A stretch of 64,000 bases of DNA, taken from positions 248,001 through 312,000 of the forward strand of contig CAWGKV010000034.1 in NCBI GenBank assembly GCA_963823165.1, written 5' to 3'. This document shows positions 36,027 through 45,222 of this stretch, in pieces. A program made the translations under genes and the position numbers. Each line of letters opens with the position of its first letter. The stretch's first letter is position 1. Source of the DNA: Roseiarcus sp963823165 (GTDB lineage: Bacteria; Pseudomonadota; Alphaproteobacteria; Rhizobiales; Beijerinckiaceae). The notes beneath the pieces were generated by a model, which saw only the letters and a program-made list of their open reading frames with translations, searched no databases and was not told the DNA's origin.

Positions 36027-37091
36027 ATGCCCGACCGCCGGACGCCGTTGACCTACGCCGGGGCCGGCGTCGACATCGACGTCGGCAATCGACTGGTAAA
36101 CCGGCTGAAGCCGCTGGCGCGCGCCACTCGCCGACCCGGCGCCGACGCGGAGCTGGGCGGCTTCGGAGGCCTTTTCGATCTGAAAGCAGCGGGATTCGTC
36201 GATCCAATTCTCGTCGCCGCCAACGACGGGGTCGGCACCAAGGTGAAGATCGCGATCGAGAGCGGCATCTACGATACGATCGGCGTCGACCTGGTCGCGA
36301 TGTGCGTCAACGACATCGTCGTACAGGGCGCAGAGCCCCTTCTGTTTCTCGATTATTTCGCCGCCGGCAGGCTCGACGAGGATGTGGCGGCCGCAGTCGT
36401 CAAAGGCGTCGCCGAGGGTTGCGCGCAATCCGGGTGCGCGCTCATCGGAGGCGAGACGGCGGAGATGCCGGGTCTCTATGCTCCCGGCGACTTCGATCTG
36501 GCGGGCTTCGCGGTCGGCGCCGCGGAACGCGGCGCCCTGCTGCCGCGAAGCGGTCTGAAGGCAGGGGACGCCGTCTTCGGGTTGCCGTCGTCGGGCGTCC
36601 ACTCCAACGGCTTTTCGCTGGTGCGTCGAATCGTCGAGCGGTCCGGGCTTGACTGGGACGCGCCGGCCCCCTTCGATTCGATGCTTTCGCTGGCGGCTGC
36701 GCTCTTGACCCCGACGCGCATCTATGTCCGTCCGTTGCTCAAAGCGCTTGCTCGCGCTCCAAGCATTCTGGCTCTCGCCCACATCACGGGCGGAGGATTT
36801 CCGGACAATCTGCCGCGTGTCCTCGACGATGGTCTGGCGGTCCAGCTCGATCTCGACGCTTTCGCGCCGCCGCGCGTCTTTTCGTGGCTCGCCGACACCG
36901 GCGGGATCGCCCAGGAGGAGATGCTGCGGACTTTCAACTGCGGGTTCGGCATGGCGGTCTTCGTCTCGCGGGACGCCGAGGCGGAGGCACAGGAAGCGCT
37001 CGCTCTCGCCGGACTGGCGCCGACCCTGATCGGGCGGATCGTTTCGTCTCTCGGTCCGCGCGTCGTCACGGAAGGTCGTCTCGCGTTATGA
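36027..37091 (+). CDS. purM: Phosphoribosylformylglycinamidine cyclo-ligase (AIR synthetase)
   Basis: Closes the imidazole ring to make AIR in purine synthesis. The 354-aa product has LTYAGAGVDIDVGNRLV, VAANDGVGTKVKIA, VAMCVNDIVVQGAEPLLFLD (20 residues), GCALIGGETAEMPG and HITGGGFPDNLPR, all diagnostic. GAGGAG precedes ATG 36027, and the longer upstream frame has no family similarity. The stop overlaps the purN ATG (ATGA). Confidence 0.97.
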   Translation: MPDRRTPLTYAGAGVDIDVGNRLVNRLKPLARATRRPGADAELGGFGGLFDLKAAGFVDPILVAANDGVGTKVKIAIESGIYDTIGVDLVAMCVNDIVVQGAEPLLFLDYFAAGRLDEDVAAAVVKGVAEGCAQSGCALIGGETAEMPGLYAPGDFDLAGFAVGAAERGALLPRSGLKAGDAVFGLPSSGVHSNGFSLVRRIVERSGLDWDAPAPFDSMLSLAAALLTPTRIYVRPLLKALARAPSILALAHITGGGFPDNLPRVLDDGLAVQLDLDAFAPPRVFSWLADTGGIAQEEMLRTFNCGFGMAVFVSRDAEAEAQEALALAGLAPTLIGRIVSSLGPRVVTEGRLAL

Positions 37092-37675
37092 CCGGGCGGG
37101 TCCGTACGGCAATCCTCGTTTCCGGCCGCGGCTCCAACATGAAGGCGCTCATCGCGGCGGCGCGAAGGCCGAACTTCCCGGCCGAGATCGCGCTCGTGCT
37201 GTCCGACCGCTCCCAGGCGGCCGGGCTGGAGGTCGCGCGCGAGGCGGGGGTCACCGCCGAGGCGGTCGACTTTCGACGCTTTTCGGGGAAGGCCGCTTTC
37301 GAAGCGGAGCTTGACGAGCGCCTCCGGGCGGCTGAGATCGAACTCGTCTGCCTTGCCGGCTTCATGCGCATCTTGAGCGCCGGCTTCGTCGAACGATGGC
37401 AAGGCCGGATTCTCAATATCCACCCGTCTCTGCTGCCGGACCTGCGCGGTCTGCACACCCATGAGCGCGCGCTCGCCGAGGGGCGAGCCGAACACGGATG
37501 CACGGTCCACTACGTCTCGGCCGAACTCGACGGGGGCCCGATCATCGCCATGGCGCGCGTCCCCGTTCTGCCCGGCGACGATCCCGAAACGCTGGCCGCG
37601 CGGGTTCTGGTCGAGGAGCACCGGATCTACCCCCAGGCGCTGCAAACGGCAGCAGAGGCTCTTCGCGTCGGCTAG
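37088..37675 (+). CDS. purN: Phosphoribosylglycinamide formyltransferase
   Basis: Transfers a formyl group from 10-formyl-THF to GAR. The 195-aa product has ILVSGRGSNMKALI (phosphate loop), the LAGFMRILSAGFVERWQGR segment and the catalytic block NIHPSLLPDLRGLHTHERAL (20 residues), where Asn and His are catalytic. HYVSAELDGGPII supplies the conserved Asp. It is translationally coupled to purM through a 4-bp overlap. Confidence 0.97.
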   Translation: MTGRVRTAILVSGRGSNMKALIAAARRPNFPAEIALVLSDRSQAAGLEVAREAGVTAEAVDFRRFSGKAAFEAELDERLRAAEIELVCLAGFMRILSAGFVERWQGRILNIHPSLLPDLRGLHTHERALAEGRAEHGCTVHYVSAELDGGPIIAMARVPVLPGDDPETLAARVLVEEHRIYPQALQTAAEALRVG

Positions 37676-37735
37676 GCGCTTGGCGCGGGCCGGAATTTGT
37701 TTCAGAATCATCGCCATCGACCAGCGGAGTTTTAC

Positions 37736-39934
37736 GTGGCGCGCGCCCTTGCGAAGAATGATTTTCCCGCCGAGACGGCCGAGTTGATTTCGGAGGAAGC
37801 GAAGGCGTCGCCGCTGTTGGGCTCGCCGGAGCGTTTCATCAACCGCGAGCTGTCCTGGCTGGAGTTCAACCGGCGCGTGCTGGAGGAGGCGGCGAACGCG
37901 CATCATCCGTTGCTCGAGAGGCTGCGCTTTTTGTCGATCTCGGCCAACAATCTCGACGAATTCTTCATGGTTCGGGTGGCCGGACTCGTGGGTCAGGTTC
38001 TGTCGGGCGTCGTCGAAGTGTCTGACGACGGCCGGACTCCCGCCGAGCAGCTCGAGCGCATCAGTGAGCGGGTTGCTTCCCTGGTCGCCTCCCAGCAGGA
38101 ACGGTGGCGCGCTCTGCGTTCCGAACTGATCTCCAGTGGAATCGTCATCCTCGACGTCGCCGACCTCACTCGGCGGGAACGGGACTGGCTGCAGGAATAC
38201 TTCCTTCAACACGTCTTCCCGATTCTCACGCCGCTCGCCGTCGATCCCGCGCATCCGTTTCCGTTCATCCCCAATCTCGGGTTCACCCTCGCGCTCGAAC
38301 TCCTCAATCCGCAGGACGGACGAACGATGAGCGCGCTCGTGCGCATTCCCGGCAGCGTCGAGCGCTTCGTGCGGCTTCCCGAAGGCCCGCTCGGCGTCAC
38401 GGCGCGCTTCGTCAGTCTCGACCGTCTGATCGTCGCATTCATAGGCCTGCTTTTTCCGGGCTATGAAGTGCTCGGCGAAGGCGCATTCCGGGTCATCCGC
38501 GACAGCGACATCGAGGTCGAGGAAGAGGCGGAAGATCTCGTCCGACTTTACGAAACCGCGCTCAAGCGGCGTCGCCGCGGTTCGGTCATCCGGCTGGAAA
38601 TCGAGGCGAGCATGCCGGAGTCGCTGCGGGTCTTCGTGGCCGGCGACGTCGATGTCGTTCCCTCCGGCATCGTGCTGATCGACGGGATGCTGGCGCTGAA
38701 CGAATTGTCGCAGCTTGTGGCGATCGATCGGCCGGAACTGAAATTTCCTCCTTACAATCCTCGCTTTCCCGAACGGGTCAAGGAGCATGGCGGCGATTGC
38801 TTCGCCGCAATCCGGCAGAAGGACCTGGTGGTCCATCATCCTTACGAATCCTTCGACGTGGTCGTCCAGTTCGTCAGCCAGGCGGCGCGCGATCCGAGCG
38901 TGGTGGCGATCAAGCAGACGCTCTATCGCACCTCCGCCGACAGCCCGATCGTTCGGGCCCTGGTCGAGGCCGCGGAACTCGGAAAATCGGTCACGGCCCT
39001 GGTCGAGCTCAAGGCCCGTTTCGACGAGGAGGCGAACATTCGCTGGGCGCGCGACCTCGAGCGCGCCGGAGCGCAGGTGGTGTACGGATTCATCGAGCTC
39101 AAGACCCACGCCAAGCTGTCGATGGTGGTTCGCCGGGAAGCCGGCTCGCTCGTCACCTACTGCCACCTCGGCACCGGCAACTACCATCCGGTGACCGCGA
39201 AGATCTACACCGACATTTCGCTTTTCACGGCCGACTCCGCGATAGGACGGGATGTCGCCCGGATCTTCAACTTCGTCACCGGCTACGCCGAACCCGACGG
39301 GCTCGAGCAGATGTCCATTTCGCCGATCACCCTGAAGAAGACGCTTCTGCGCAACATCGCCGACGAGATCGATCATGCGGCGCTCGGGAAGCCGGCGCAG
39401 ATCTGGATGAAATGCAACGCGCTCGTCGATCCGGAGATCATCGACGCGCTCTACGCAGCGGGCCGCTCGGGCGTCAGGATCGAACTGGTCATCCGCGGCA
39501 TCTGTTGCCTGCGGCCGGGCGTGCCCGGGCTGTCGGACAACATTCGCGTGAAGTCGATCGTCGGCCGGTTCCTCGAGCATGCGCGCATCTACGCCTTCGG
39601 CGCCGGGCATGGACTGCCCCATCCGAAGGCGCGGGTGTTCATCTCCTCCGCTGATCTGATGCAACGCAATCTCGACCGGCGCGTCGAGGCGCTCGTGCCC
39701 CTGCTCAATCCGACCGTGCACGAACATGTGCTCGACCAGATCATGGAGGCCAATCTGCTCGACAACGAGCAGAGCTTCCGGATCCTGGCGGACGGCTCGA
39801 GCGAACGGATCGCGCCGGCGCCGGGCGAGGAGCCGTTCAATGCCCACAAATATTTCCTGACGAATCCGAGCTTGTCGGGGCGCGGACATGCGCTGAAAGA
39901 ATCGTTTCCGATGGCGCTCAGCCGCCGCGCCTGA
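37736..39934 (+). CDS. ppk1: Polyphosphate kinase 1
   Basis: Reversibly polymerises the gamma-phosphate of ATP into polyphosphate. The 732-aa protein starts at GTG 37736, with CGGAG upstream; the frame opens earlier at a TTG without a ribosome-binding site. The N-terminal RFINRELSWLEFNRRVLEEA (20 residues) is the PPK1 signature. The two phospholipase-D-like active-site histidines are His458 (ELKTHAKLS) and His629 (LPHPKARVF). The length is typical. It is followed by ppx, giving a polyphosphate turnover pair. Confidence 0.96.
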   Translation: MARALAKNDFPAETAELISEEAKASPLLGSPERFINRELSWLEFNRRVLEEAANAHHPLLERLRFLSISANNLDEFFMVRVAGLVGQVLSGVVEVSDDGRTPAEQLERISERVASLVASQQERWRALRSELISSGIVILDVADLTRRERDWLQEYFLQHVFPILTPLAVDPAHPFPFIPNLGFTLALELLNPQDGRTMSALVRIPGSVERFVRLPEGPLGVTARFVSLDRLIVAFIGLLFPGYEVLGEGAFRVIRDSDIEVEEEAEDLVRLYETALKRRRRGSVIRLEIEASMPESLRVFVAGDVDVVPSGIVLIDGMLALNELSQLVAIDRPELKFPPYNPRFPERVKEHGGDCFAAIRQKDLVVHHPYESFDVVVQFVSQAARDPSVVAIKQTLYRTSADSPIVRALVEAAELGKSVTALVELKARFDEEANIRWARDLERAGAQVVYGFIELKTHAKLSMVVRREAGSLVTYCHLGTGNYHPVTAKIYTDISLFTADSAIGRDVARIFNFVTGYAEPDGLEQMSISPITLKKTLLRNIADEIDHAALGKPAQIWMKCNALVDPEIIDALYAAGRSGVRIELVIRGICCLRPGVPGLSDNIRVKSIVGRFLEHARIYAFGAGHGLPHPKARVFISSADLMQRNLDRRVEALVPLLNPTVHEHVLDQIMEANLLDNEQSFRILADGSSERIAPAPGEEPFNAHKYFLTNPSLSGRGHALKESFPMALSRRA

Positions 39935-39976
39935 TAGACGACCGGCCGTCGGACGAAGTTCTCCAGCGGTTCATCA

Positions 39977-41476
39977 ATGTCGGACAGTCCAGCGCAAGGG
40001 CGATTGCCCGTGGCGATCGTCGATATCGGCTCGAATTCGGTTCGGCTGGTCGCATACGAAGCCCATTCCCGCGCGCCCACCCCGACCTTCAACGAAAAGG
40101 CGTTGTGCGGTCTGGGAAGGGGAGTGGCCACGTCCGGCCTCTTGCCCGAAGACGGGGTGGCCAAGGCGCTCGCCGCGCTGCAGCGGTTCCGCGTTCTCTG
40201 CGACACCATGCGGATCGACGAAGTGCGCAGCATCGCCACGGCCGCCGTACGCGACGCGGCGAACGGGCCGCAATTCCTTTCGCTGGCTGAACGGGCGATC
40301 GGATGCAAGATCGAGTTGCTCAGCGGCCAGCAGGAGGCGCGGCTGTCGGCTCTGGGAGTCGTCAGCTCCATTCACGATGCGGACGGAATCGTCGGCGATC
40401 TGGGCGGCGGATCGCTCGAATTGACCGAAGTCAAGAACAACGACGCGTTCTCGGGAATGACCCTGCCGCTCGGCAGTCTGTCGCTGATGGATCTTTCGGA
40501 GCGCTCGCCAAAGAAGGCGGCGAAAATCGTCCGCGAAACGCTGTCGAACGTCAAACTGCTGCAATTCCTGCCGGGCCGCACGTTTTATGCGGTCGGGGGG
40601 ACCTGGCGAGCGCTCGCGCGCCTGCATATGCGGCAGCGCCAGTATCCGATGAACGTCATGCACAATTACGTGATTCCGTCGCGCGACGCGCTCGAGTTCG
40701 CTCGGCTCGTCGAACGGGTCGAAGCCGACGCTCTGATGGAGATCGAGTCCGTCCCGTCGGCGCGGCGTCCGCTTCTCGCCTATGGCGCGGCGGTGCTCGA
40801 GGAAATCATCCGTCAGGCCAACCCTAAGGAGATTGTCATCTCCGCGCTCGGGGTGCGGGAAGGCCTGCTTTATTCGCAGCTTCCGGTGGAGACGCAGGCG
40901 GAGGACCCGCTGATCCTCGCCGCCCGTGAATTCAACCGCCGGCGCTCACGCGCCCCGGCCCACGGCGAGGAGCTCTTCGAGTGGACGAGCCGGCTGTTTG
41001 CGACCACTCATCTCGAGGAAGACGAGGACGACCGACGTTTGCGTCACGCCGCCTGCCTCCTGTCCGATATTTCCTGGCGCGCCCATCCCGACTACCGGGG
41101 GACGCAAGCTTACGATCTCGTCGCCAACGCCGCATTCGTCGCGGTCGACCATCCGTCCCGCGCCTTTCTCGCGCTCTCCGCCGCCTATCGCCATCTGTCG
41201 AACGAGGACTTCGTCACCCCGCAGTCGCGTTCGCTCGTGAGCGCTCGCCAACTCGACCGGGCGCGCATCATCGGCGCGGCGATGCGGGTCGCCTACAACA
41301 TCTCCGCCGCCATGCCGGGCGTTTTGCCCCGCGCGCCGATGATTTTGGACAAGGGTCATGTGGTGCTGACCCTGCCGGCCGAACTGGCGCCGTTGAGCAG
41401 CGAACGCCTGCAATCCCGAATGCGGCAGTTCGCCCGGCTGATCGGAAGCGACCCCGAGATCCGGGCTGCTTCATGA
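39977..41476 (+). CDS. ppx: Exopolyphosphatase
   Basis: Releases phosphate from the ends of polyphosphate; PPX/GppA proteins may also hydrolyse pppGpp. The 499-aa product has the ASKHA-fold loops VAIVDIGSNSVRLVAYE (phosphate 1) and VGDLGGGSLELTEV (phosphate 2), with IATAAVRDAANG between them and a long C-terminal HD-like region (from about 320). It starts 43 bp after ppk1 and is likely co-transcribed. A weak hairpin follows at 41553. Confidence 0.95.
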   Translation: MSDSPAQGRLPVAIVDIGSNSVRLVAYEAHSRAPTPTFNEKALCGLGRGVATSGLLPEDGVAKALAALQRFRVLCDTMRIDEVRSIATAAVRDAANGPQFLSLAERAIGCKIELLSGQQEARLSALGVVSSIHDADGIVGDLGGGSLELTEVKNNDAFSGMTLPLGSLSLMDLSERSPKKAAKIVRETLSNVKLLQFLPGRTFYAVGGTWRALARLHMRQRQYPMNVMHNYVIPSRDALEFARLVERVEADALMEIESVPSARRPLLAYGAAVLEEIIRQANPKEIVISALGVREGLLYSQLPVETQAEDPLILAAREFNRRRSRAPAHGEELFEWTSRLFATTHLEEDEDDRRLRHAACLLSDISWRAHPDYRGTQAYDLVANAAFVAVDHPSRAFLALSAAYRHLSNEDFVTPQSRSLVSARQLDRARIIGAAMRVAYNISAAMPGVLPRAPMILDKGHVVLTLPAELAPLSSERLQSRMRQFARLIGSDPEIRAAS

Positions 41477-41552
41477 GCGCGCCATTGATGTGATTTAGAA
41501 ATGGGCCGGGTGCTGCCCGTACGCCAACGGTCATTTGCAAAAGGCCCGCAAA

Positions 41553-41576
41553 GGCCCCATATTCGGGGGGCCTGTT
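41553..41576 (+). terminator. Possible terminator between ppx and sufB
   Basis: GGCCCC (41553-41558) can pair with GGGGCC (41567-41572) over an 8-nt loop and is followed by TGTTTG. The stem is short, so this is tentative. Confidence 0.45.
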
Positions 41577-41650
41577 TGACGCCATCGGACGGGCGTTATC
41601 AGACCCCCACCGGCGGTCCTTGAAACCGCCAAGGCGAGGAGATGTCGAAT

Positions 41651-43120
41651 ATGGCGGCTGTCCAGGAGACGGTCGAGCGCGTTCGTTCGATCGATGTCGA
41701 GGCGTATAAATACGGCTTTGTCAGTCCGATCGAATCGGATGTGGCGCCGAAAGGCCTCGACGAAGACATCATCAAATTCATTTCTGCGAAAAAGCAGGAG
41801 CCGGAGTGGCTGCTCGCCTGGCGGCTCGAGGCCTACCGCCGCTGGCTGACGATGGAAGAGCCGCGCTGGGCGCGCGTCGAGTATCCGCCGATCGATTTCC
41901 AGGCGATCCACTATTTCTCCGCGCCGAGGACGGGGCCTTCGCCGAAGTCTCTCGACGAAGTCGATCCGGAGTTGCTCCGGACGTATGCGAAACTTGGCAT
42001 TCCCCTCGTTGAGCAGGAGATTCTCGCCGGCGTCGAGAAGCCGAGGGTGGCGGTCGACGCGGTGTTCGATTCGGTGTCGGTCGCCACGACCTTCAAGGCC
42101 GAACTCGCCAAGGCGGGCGTGATCTTCAGCTCGTTCTCCGAGGCGGTCCGCAATCACCCCGATCTGGTGCGCCGCTATCTGGGGACGGTCGTTCCGGCCA
42201 CAGACAACTTTTATGCGACGCTCAATTCGGCGGTCTTTTCCGACGGCTCGTTCGTCTACGTCCCGCCGGGCGTGCGCTGCCCGATGGAGCTCTCGACCTA
42301 CTTCCGCATCAACGAAAAGAACACCGGTCAGTTCGAGCGCACGCTGATCATCGCCGACAAGGGCGCATACGTCAGCTATCTCGAAGGCTGCACGGCGCCG
42401 AAGCGCGACGAAAACCAGCTGCACGCCGCGGTCGTCGAACTCGTGGCGCTCGAGGACGCCGAGATCAAGTACTCGACGGTGCAGAACTGGTACCCGGGCG
42501 ATTCGGAAGGCCGGGGCGGCATCTACAATTTTGTCACCAAGCGCGGCGACTGCCGCGGCGCGCGGTCGAAAATCTCGTGGACGCAGGTCGAAACCGGCTC
42601 CGCCATCACCTGGAAATACCCGTCCTGCATCCTGCGGGGCGAGGCGTCGCGAGGCGAGTTCTATTCGATCGCCATCTCCAACGGCCATCAGCAGGTCGAC
42701 AGCGGCACGAAGATGATCCACCTCGGCCGCAATACGACGAGCCGCATCATCTCGAAGGGCGTTTCGGCCGGAAAGTCGCAGAACACCTACCGGGGCCAGG
42801 TTTCGGCGCATCGTCTGGCCACCGGCGCGCGGAACTTCACCAACTGCGATTCGCTTCTGATCGGACACGAATGCGGCGCTCATACGGTGCCGTACATCGA
42901 GGCGAAGAACGCGTCGGCGGTGATCGAGCACGAGGCGACGACCTCGAAAGTGTCGGAGGACCAGCTCTTCTATTGCCTGCAGCGCGGGTTGTCGGCCGAG
43001 GAGGCGACGGCGCTGATCGTCAACGGCTTCGTCCGCGACGTCCTGCAGCAGCTGCCGATGGAGTTCGCGGTCGAGGCCCAGAAGCTGATCGCGATCAGCC
43101 TCGAGGGCAGCGTCGGGTGA
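41651..43120 (+). CDS. sufB: Fe-S cluster assembly scaffold SufB
   Basis: Scaffold component of the SufBCD complex that builds Fe-S clusters with sulfur from SufS. The product is 489 aa. The N terminus MAAVQETVERVRSIDVEAYK matches Rhizobiales SufB and favours ATG 41651 over ATG 41642; GAGGAG is then well spaced. Typical blocks are PPGVRCPMELSTYFRINEKN (20 residues), ADKGAYVSYLEGCTAP, QVETGSAITWKYPSCIL, GAHTVPYIEAKN and the C-terminal RDVLQQLPMEFAVEAQKL. First gene of sufBCDST. No iscR or sufR-type regulator precedes it. Confidence 0.97.
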   Translation: MAAVQETVERVRSIDVEAYKYGFVSPIESDVAPKGLDEDIIKFISAKKQEPEWLLAWRLEAYRRWLTMEEPRWARVEYPPIDFQAIHYFSAPRTGPSPKSLDEVDPELLRTYAKLGIPLVEQEILAGVEKPRVAVDAVFDSVSVATTFKAELAKAGVIFSSFSEAVRNHPDLVRRYLGTVVPATDNFYATLNSAVFSDGSFVYVPPGVRCPMELSTYFRINEKNTGQFERTLIIADKGAYVSYLEGCTAPKRDENQLHAAVVELVALEDAEIKYSTVQNWYPGDSEGRGGIYNFVTKRGDCRGARSKISWTQVETGSAITWKYPSCILRGEASRGEFYSIAISNGHQQVDSGTKMIHLGRNTTSRIISKGVSAGKSQNTYRGQVSAHRLATGARNFTNCDSLLIGHECGAHTVPYIEAKNASAVIEHEATTSKVSEDQLFYCLQRGLSAEEATALIVNGFVRDVLQQLPMEFAVEAQKLIAISLEGSVG

Positions 43121-43186
43121 CCTTTCGTCATCCCGGTCCATTGGAACGACAATAAGATCTGACGAAAAAATATGGGGCGCGTCGCG

Positions 43187-43936
43187 ATGCTTGAAGTCAA
43201 AGATCTCAGCGTTTCGGTCCAAGCCAGGCCGATCCTCGCCGGGCTGAACCTCACGGTCAGCGCCGGGGAAGTCGCCGCCATTATGGGCCCGAACGGCTCC
43301 GGCAAGTCGACGCTGTCATACGTCATCGCCGGCAAGCCTGGCTATGAGGTCACCTCGGGCGAGGTGTTGCTCGACGGCGAGAACCTCCTTGAATCGGAAC
43401 CGGATGAACGCGCCCAAAAAGGGGTTTTTCTCGCCTTTCAGTATCCGATCGAGATCCCCGGCGTGGCGACGATGACGTTCCTGAAGGCCGCGCTGAACGC
43501 CCAGCGTCGGTCGCGCGGCGAAGGTGATCTGACCACGCCCGAATTCATGCGTCGGGTGCGCGAAGCGTCGAAGGCGCTGAAGATCGACATGGAGATGCTT
43601 CGCCGGCCGCTCAACGTCGGGTTTTCCGGCGGCGAGAAGAAGCGGCTCGAGATCCTGCAGATGACGCTGCTTCAGCCGCGGCTCGCCGTGATGGACGAGA
43701 CGGATTCCGGGCTCGACATTGACGCCTTGAGGGTCGTCGCCGACGGCGTGAACGCCTTGCGCGACCCGAACCGAGGTTTTCTCGTGATCACCCACTATCA
43801 AAGGCTTCTCGACCACATCAGGCCGGACTCTGTGCACGTGATGGCGAACGGCCGCATCGTGGCCAGCGGAGGGCCCGAGCTCGCGGTCGAGCTCGAGCAC
43901 AGCGGTTACGGCGCCTACGCGGACGAGGCCGTGTGA
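43187..43936 (+). CDS. sufC: Fe-S cluster assembly ATPase SufC
   Basis: ABC-type ATPase of the SufBCD complex; its ATP hydrolysis drives the conformational change of SufB-SufD. The 249-aa product starts MLEVKDLSVSVQARPILAGL, the usual SufC start; ATG 43172, five codons upstream, is possible. Walker A is MGPNGSGKST (Lys40), the signature is FSGGEKKRLEILQM, and Walker B is LAVMDETDSGLDID. Its stop is one base before the sufD ATG. Confidence 0.97.
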   Translation: MLEVKDLSVSVQARPILAGLNLTVSAGEVAAIMGPNGSGKSTLSYVIAGKPGYEVTSGEVLLDGENLLESEPDERAQKGVFLAFQYPIEIPGVATMTFLKAALNAQRRSRGEGDLTTPEFMRRVREASKALKIDMEMLRRPLNVGFSGGEKKRLEILQMTLLQPRLAVMDETDSGLDIDALRVVADGVNALRDPNRGFLVITHYQRLLDHIRPDSVHVMANGRIVASGGPELAVELEHSGYGAYADEAV

Positions 43937-43937
43937 A

Positions 43938-45125
43938 ATGACAGCCCACGCCGTTCCTCGCTCGACCGCCGAGTCGACCCTGGTCCGCCAGTTCGAGGCG
44001 CAAAGCGGGCTCACGCGGTCGCCCGAGCGGGCCGCTGCCTTCAAACGCTTCGCCGATCGCGGCCTGCCGACGCGGCGCGTCGAATCCTGGCACTACACGG
44101 ACCTGCGGGCGGCCATTGCCGACGCGGCGCCGCTCGCGCCCGACCCCGATCGGGCCGCCATCGAGGTTGCGGCCCATGCGTTGGCCGGACGCAGGAAGCT
44201 CGGAGCCGCTCGTCTGGTTCTGCTCAATGGCCGCTTCGTCGAAGAGCTGAGCGACCCGCTGCCGGCCGGCGCCCGGGTCGCTTCCCGAGACAGCCAGGCG
44301 CCGGTCGTGGACGATCCGATGGTTTCGCTGGCCGAGGCGATGAGCGCCCCCGGCTGCGTCCTCGAGGCGCTGGCAGGCGCGAAGATCGACGAACCGGTCG
44401 AGATCCTCCACATGGTGAGCGGGCAGGGCGCGCTTTCGCTCTATTCGCGCTTGCAGATCGTCGTCGGCGCGGGGGCCCGCGCCTCCTTCGTCGAGACCTT
44501 CTCGGGCGCCGGCTCGACCGTGCAGCGGCACGCCTTGACGGCCCTGACGCTCGGCCCGGGCGCGACGGTGAAGCATGCGGTCGTCATCCAGGATCGCCCC
44601 GAACTGCATCTCGAGAGCCAGATCGTCGACATCGAGGCGGGGGCCGAACTCAACGCTTTCGCCCTGGTTTCGGGAGGAACGCTCTCCCGACGCCAGTTGT
44701 TCGTGAGAATGCCCGGCGAAAAGGCGAAGGTCGTGCTCGGCGGACTGGCGCTTCTGGATGGCTCTCGGCGGGCCGACACGACCCTGCAGGTGGTCCATTC
44801 GGCGCCGGGAGGCGTGAGCCGCGAGTTCTATCGGGCGATCGTCGACGACGAGGCGATCGGCACGTTCCAAGGGAAGGTCGTCGTCGCCAACGGCGCCCAG
44901 AAGACCGACGGCGCGATGAAATCGCAAGCCGTCCTGCTGTCAGCGCACGCCCAGATGAACGCCAAGCCCGAACTCGAGATTTTCGCCGACGACGTCGTCT
45001 GCGGGCATGGCGCGACGGTCGGATCGCTCGATCCGGAGCAGGTCTTCTATCTCGAGGACTCGCGGCGTTCCGAAAGACGAAGCGGAAGCTATGCTGCTCG
45101 AGGCGTTTGGAGGCGAAGCCATTGA
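43938..45125 (+). CDS. sufD: Fe-S cluster assembly protein SufD, C terminus displaced by a frameshift
   Basis: SufD partners SufB in the SufBCD scaffold. This frame gives 395 aa: an N-terminal helical region (RFADRGLPTRRVESWHYTDL), then the beta-helix core (RPELHLESQIVDIEAGAELN, HSAPGGVSREFYRAIVDDEA) up to VCGHGATVGSLDPEQVFYLED. After that, the expected ending (RGVPKDEAEAMLLEAFGGEAI) continues in another frame. Removing T45060 restores a protein that ends at 45222, where its TGA overlaps the sufS ATG. As read, the protein loses about 50 normal residues and gains about 20 foreign ones. A sequencing error is the simplest explanation, since SUF is normally essential in such bacteria. Confidence 0.93.
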   Translation: MTAHAVPRSTAESTLVRQFEAQSGLTRSPERAAAFKRFADRGLPTRRVESWHYTDLRAAIADAAPLAPDPDRAAIEVAAHALAGRRKLGAARLVLLNGRFVEELSDPLPAGARVASRDSQAPVVDDPMVSLAEAMSAPGCVLEALAGAKIDEPVEILHMVSGQGALSLYSRLQIVVGAGARASFVETFSGAGSTVQRHALTALTLGPGATVKHAVVIQDRPELHLESQIVDIEAGAELNAFALVSGGTLSRRQLFVRMPGEKAKVVLGGLALLDGSRRADTTLQVVHSAPGGVSREFYRAIVDDEAIGTFQGKVVVANGAQKTDGAMKSQAVLLSAHAQMNAKPELEIFADDVVCGHGATVGSLDPEQVFYLEDSRRSERRSGSYAARGVWRRSH

Positions 45126-45222
45126 GCGGGTCGACGACGACGCGCTCGCCGAGCTTTTGCGCGCCGCGTTTCGCGCCTGGCTCGACTCGAGAGGCCGCGC
45201 GCCGGCGGAGGCCAGCATATGA
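45061..45222 (+). other. sufD: Out-of-frame C-terminal segment of sufD
   Basis: Reading from the codon after T45060 gives RGVPKDEAEAMLLEAFGGEA, then AIERVDDDALAELLRAAFRAW, matching the conserved end of SufD and ending in TGA at 45220-45222. The ATGA overlap with sufS is the coupling expected in an intact suf operon, so the original reading frame clearly ended here. Confidence 0.85.

Noticed and set aside
36722..39889. 1055-codon minus-strand open frame opposite purM, purN and ppk1
   Set aside because: It lies wholly antisense to three well-conserved genes, has no family resemblance and is rich in Arg, Ala and Asp as expected for antisense frames in high-GC DNA.
45040..45070. Programmed ribosomal frameshift in sufD
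   Set aside because: No slippery heptamer or stimulatory structure at the junction. A single extra base explains it, and similar extra bases occur in neighbouring genes.
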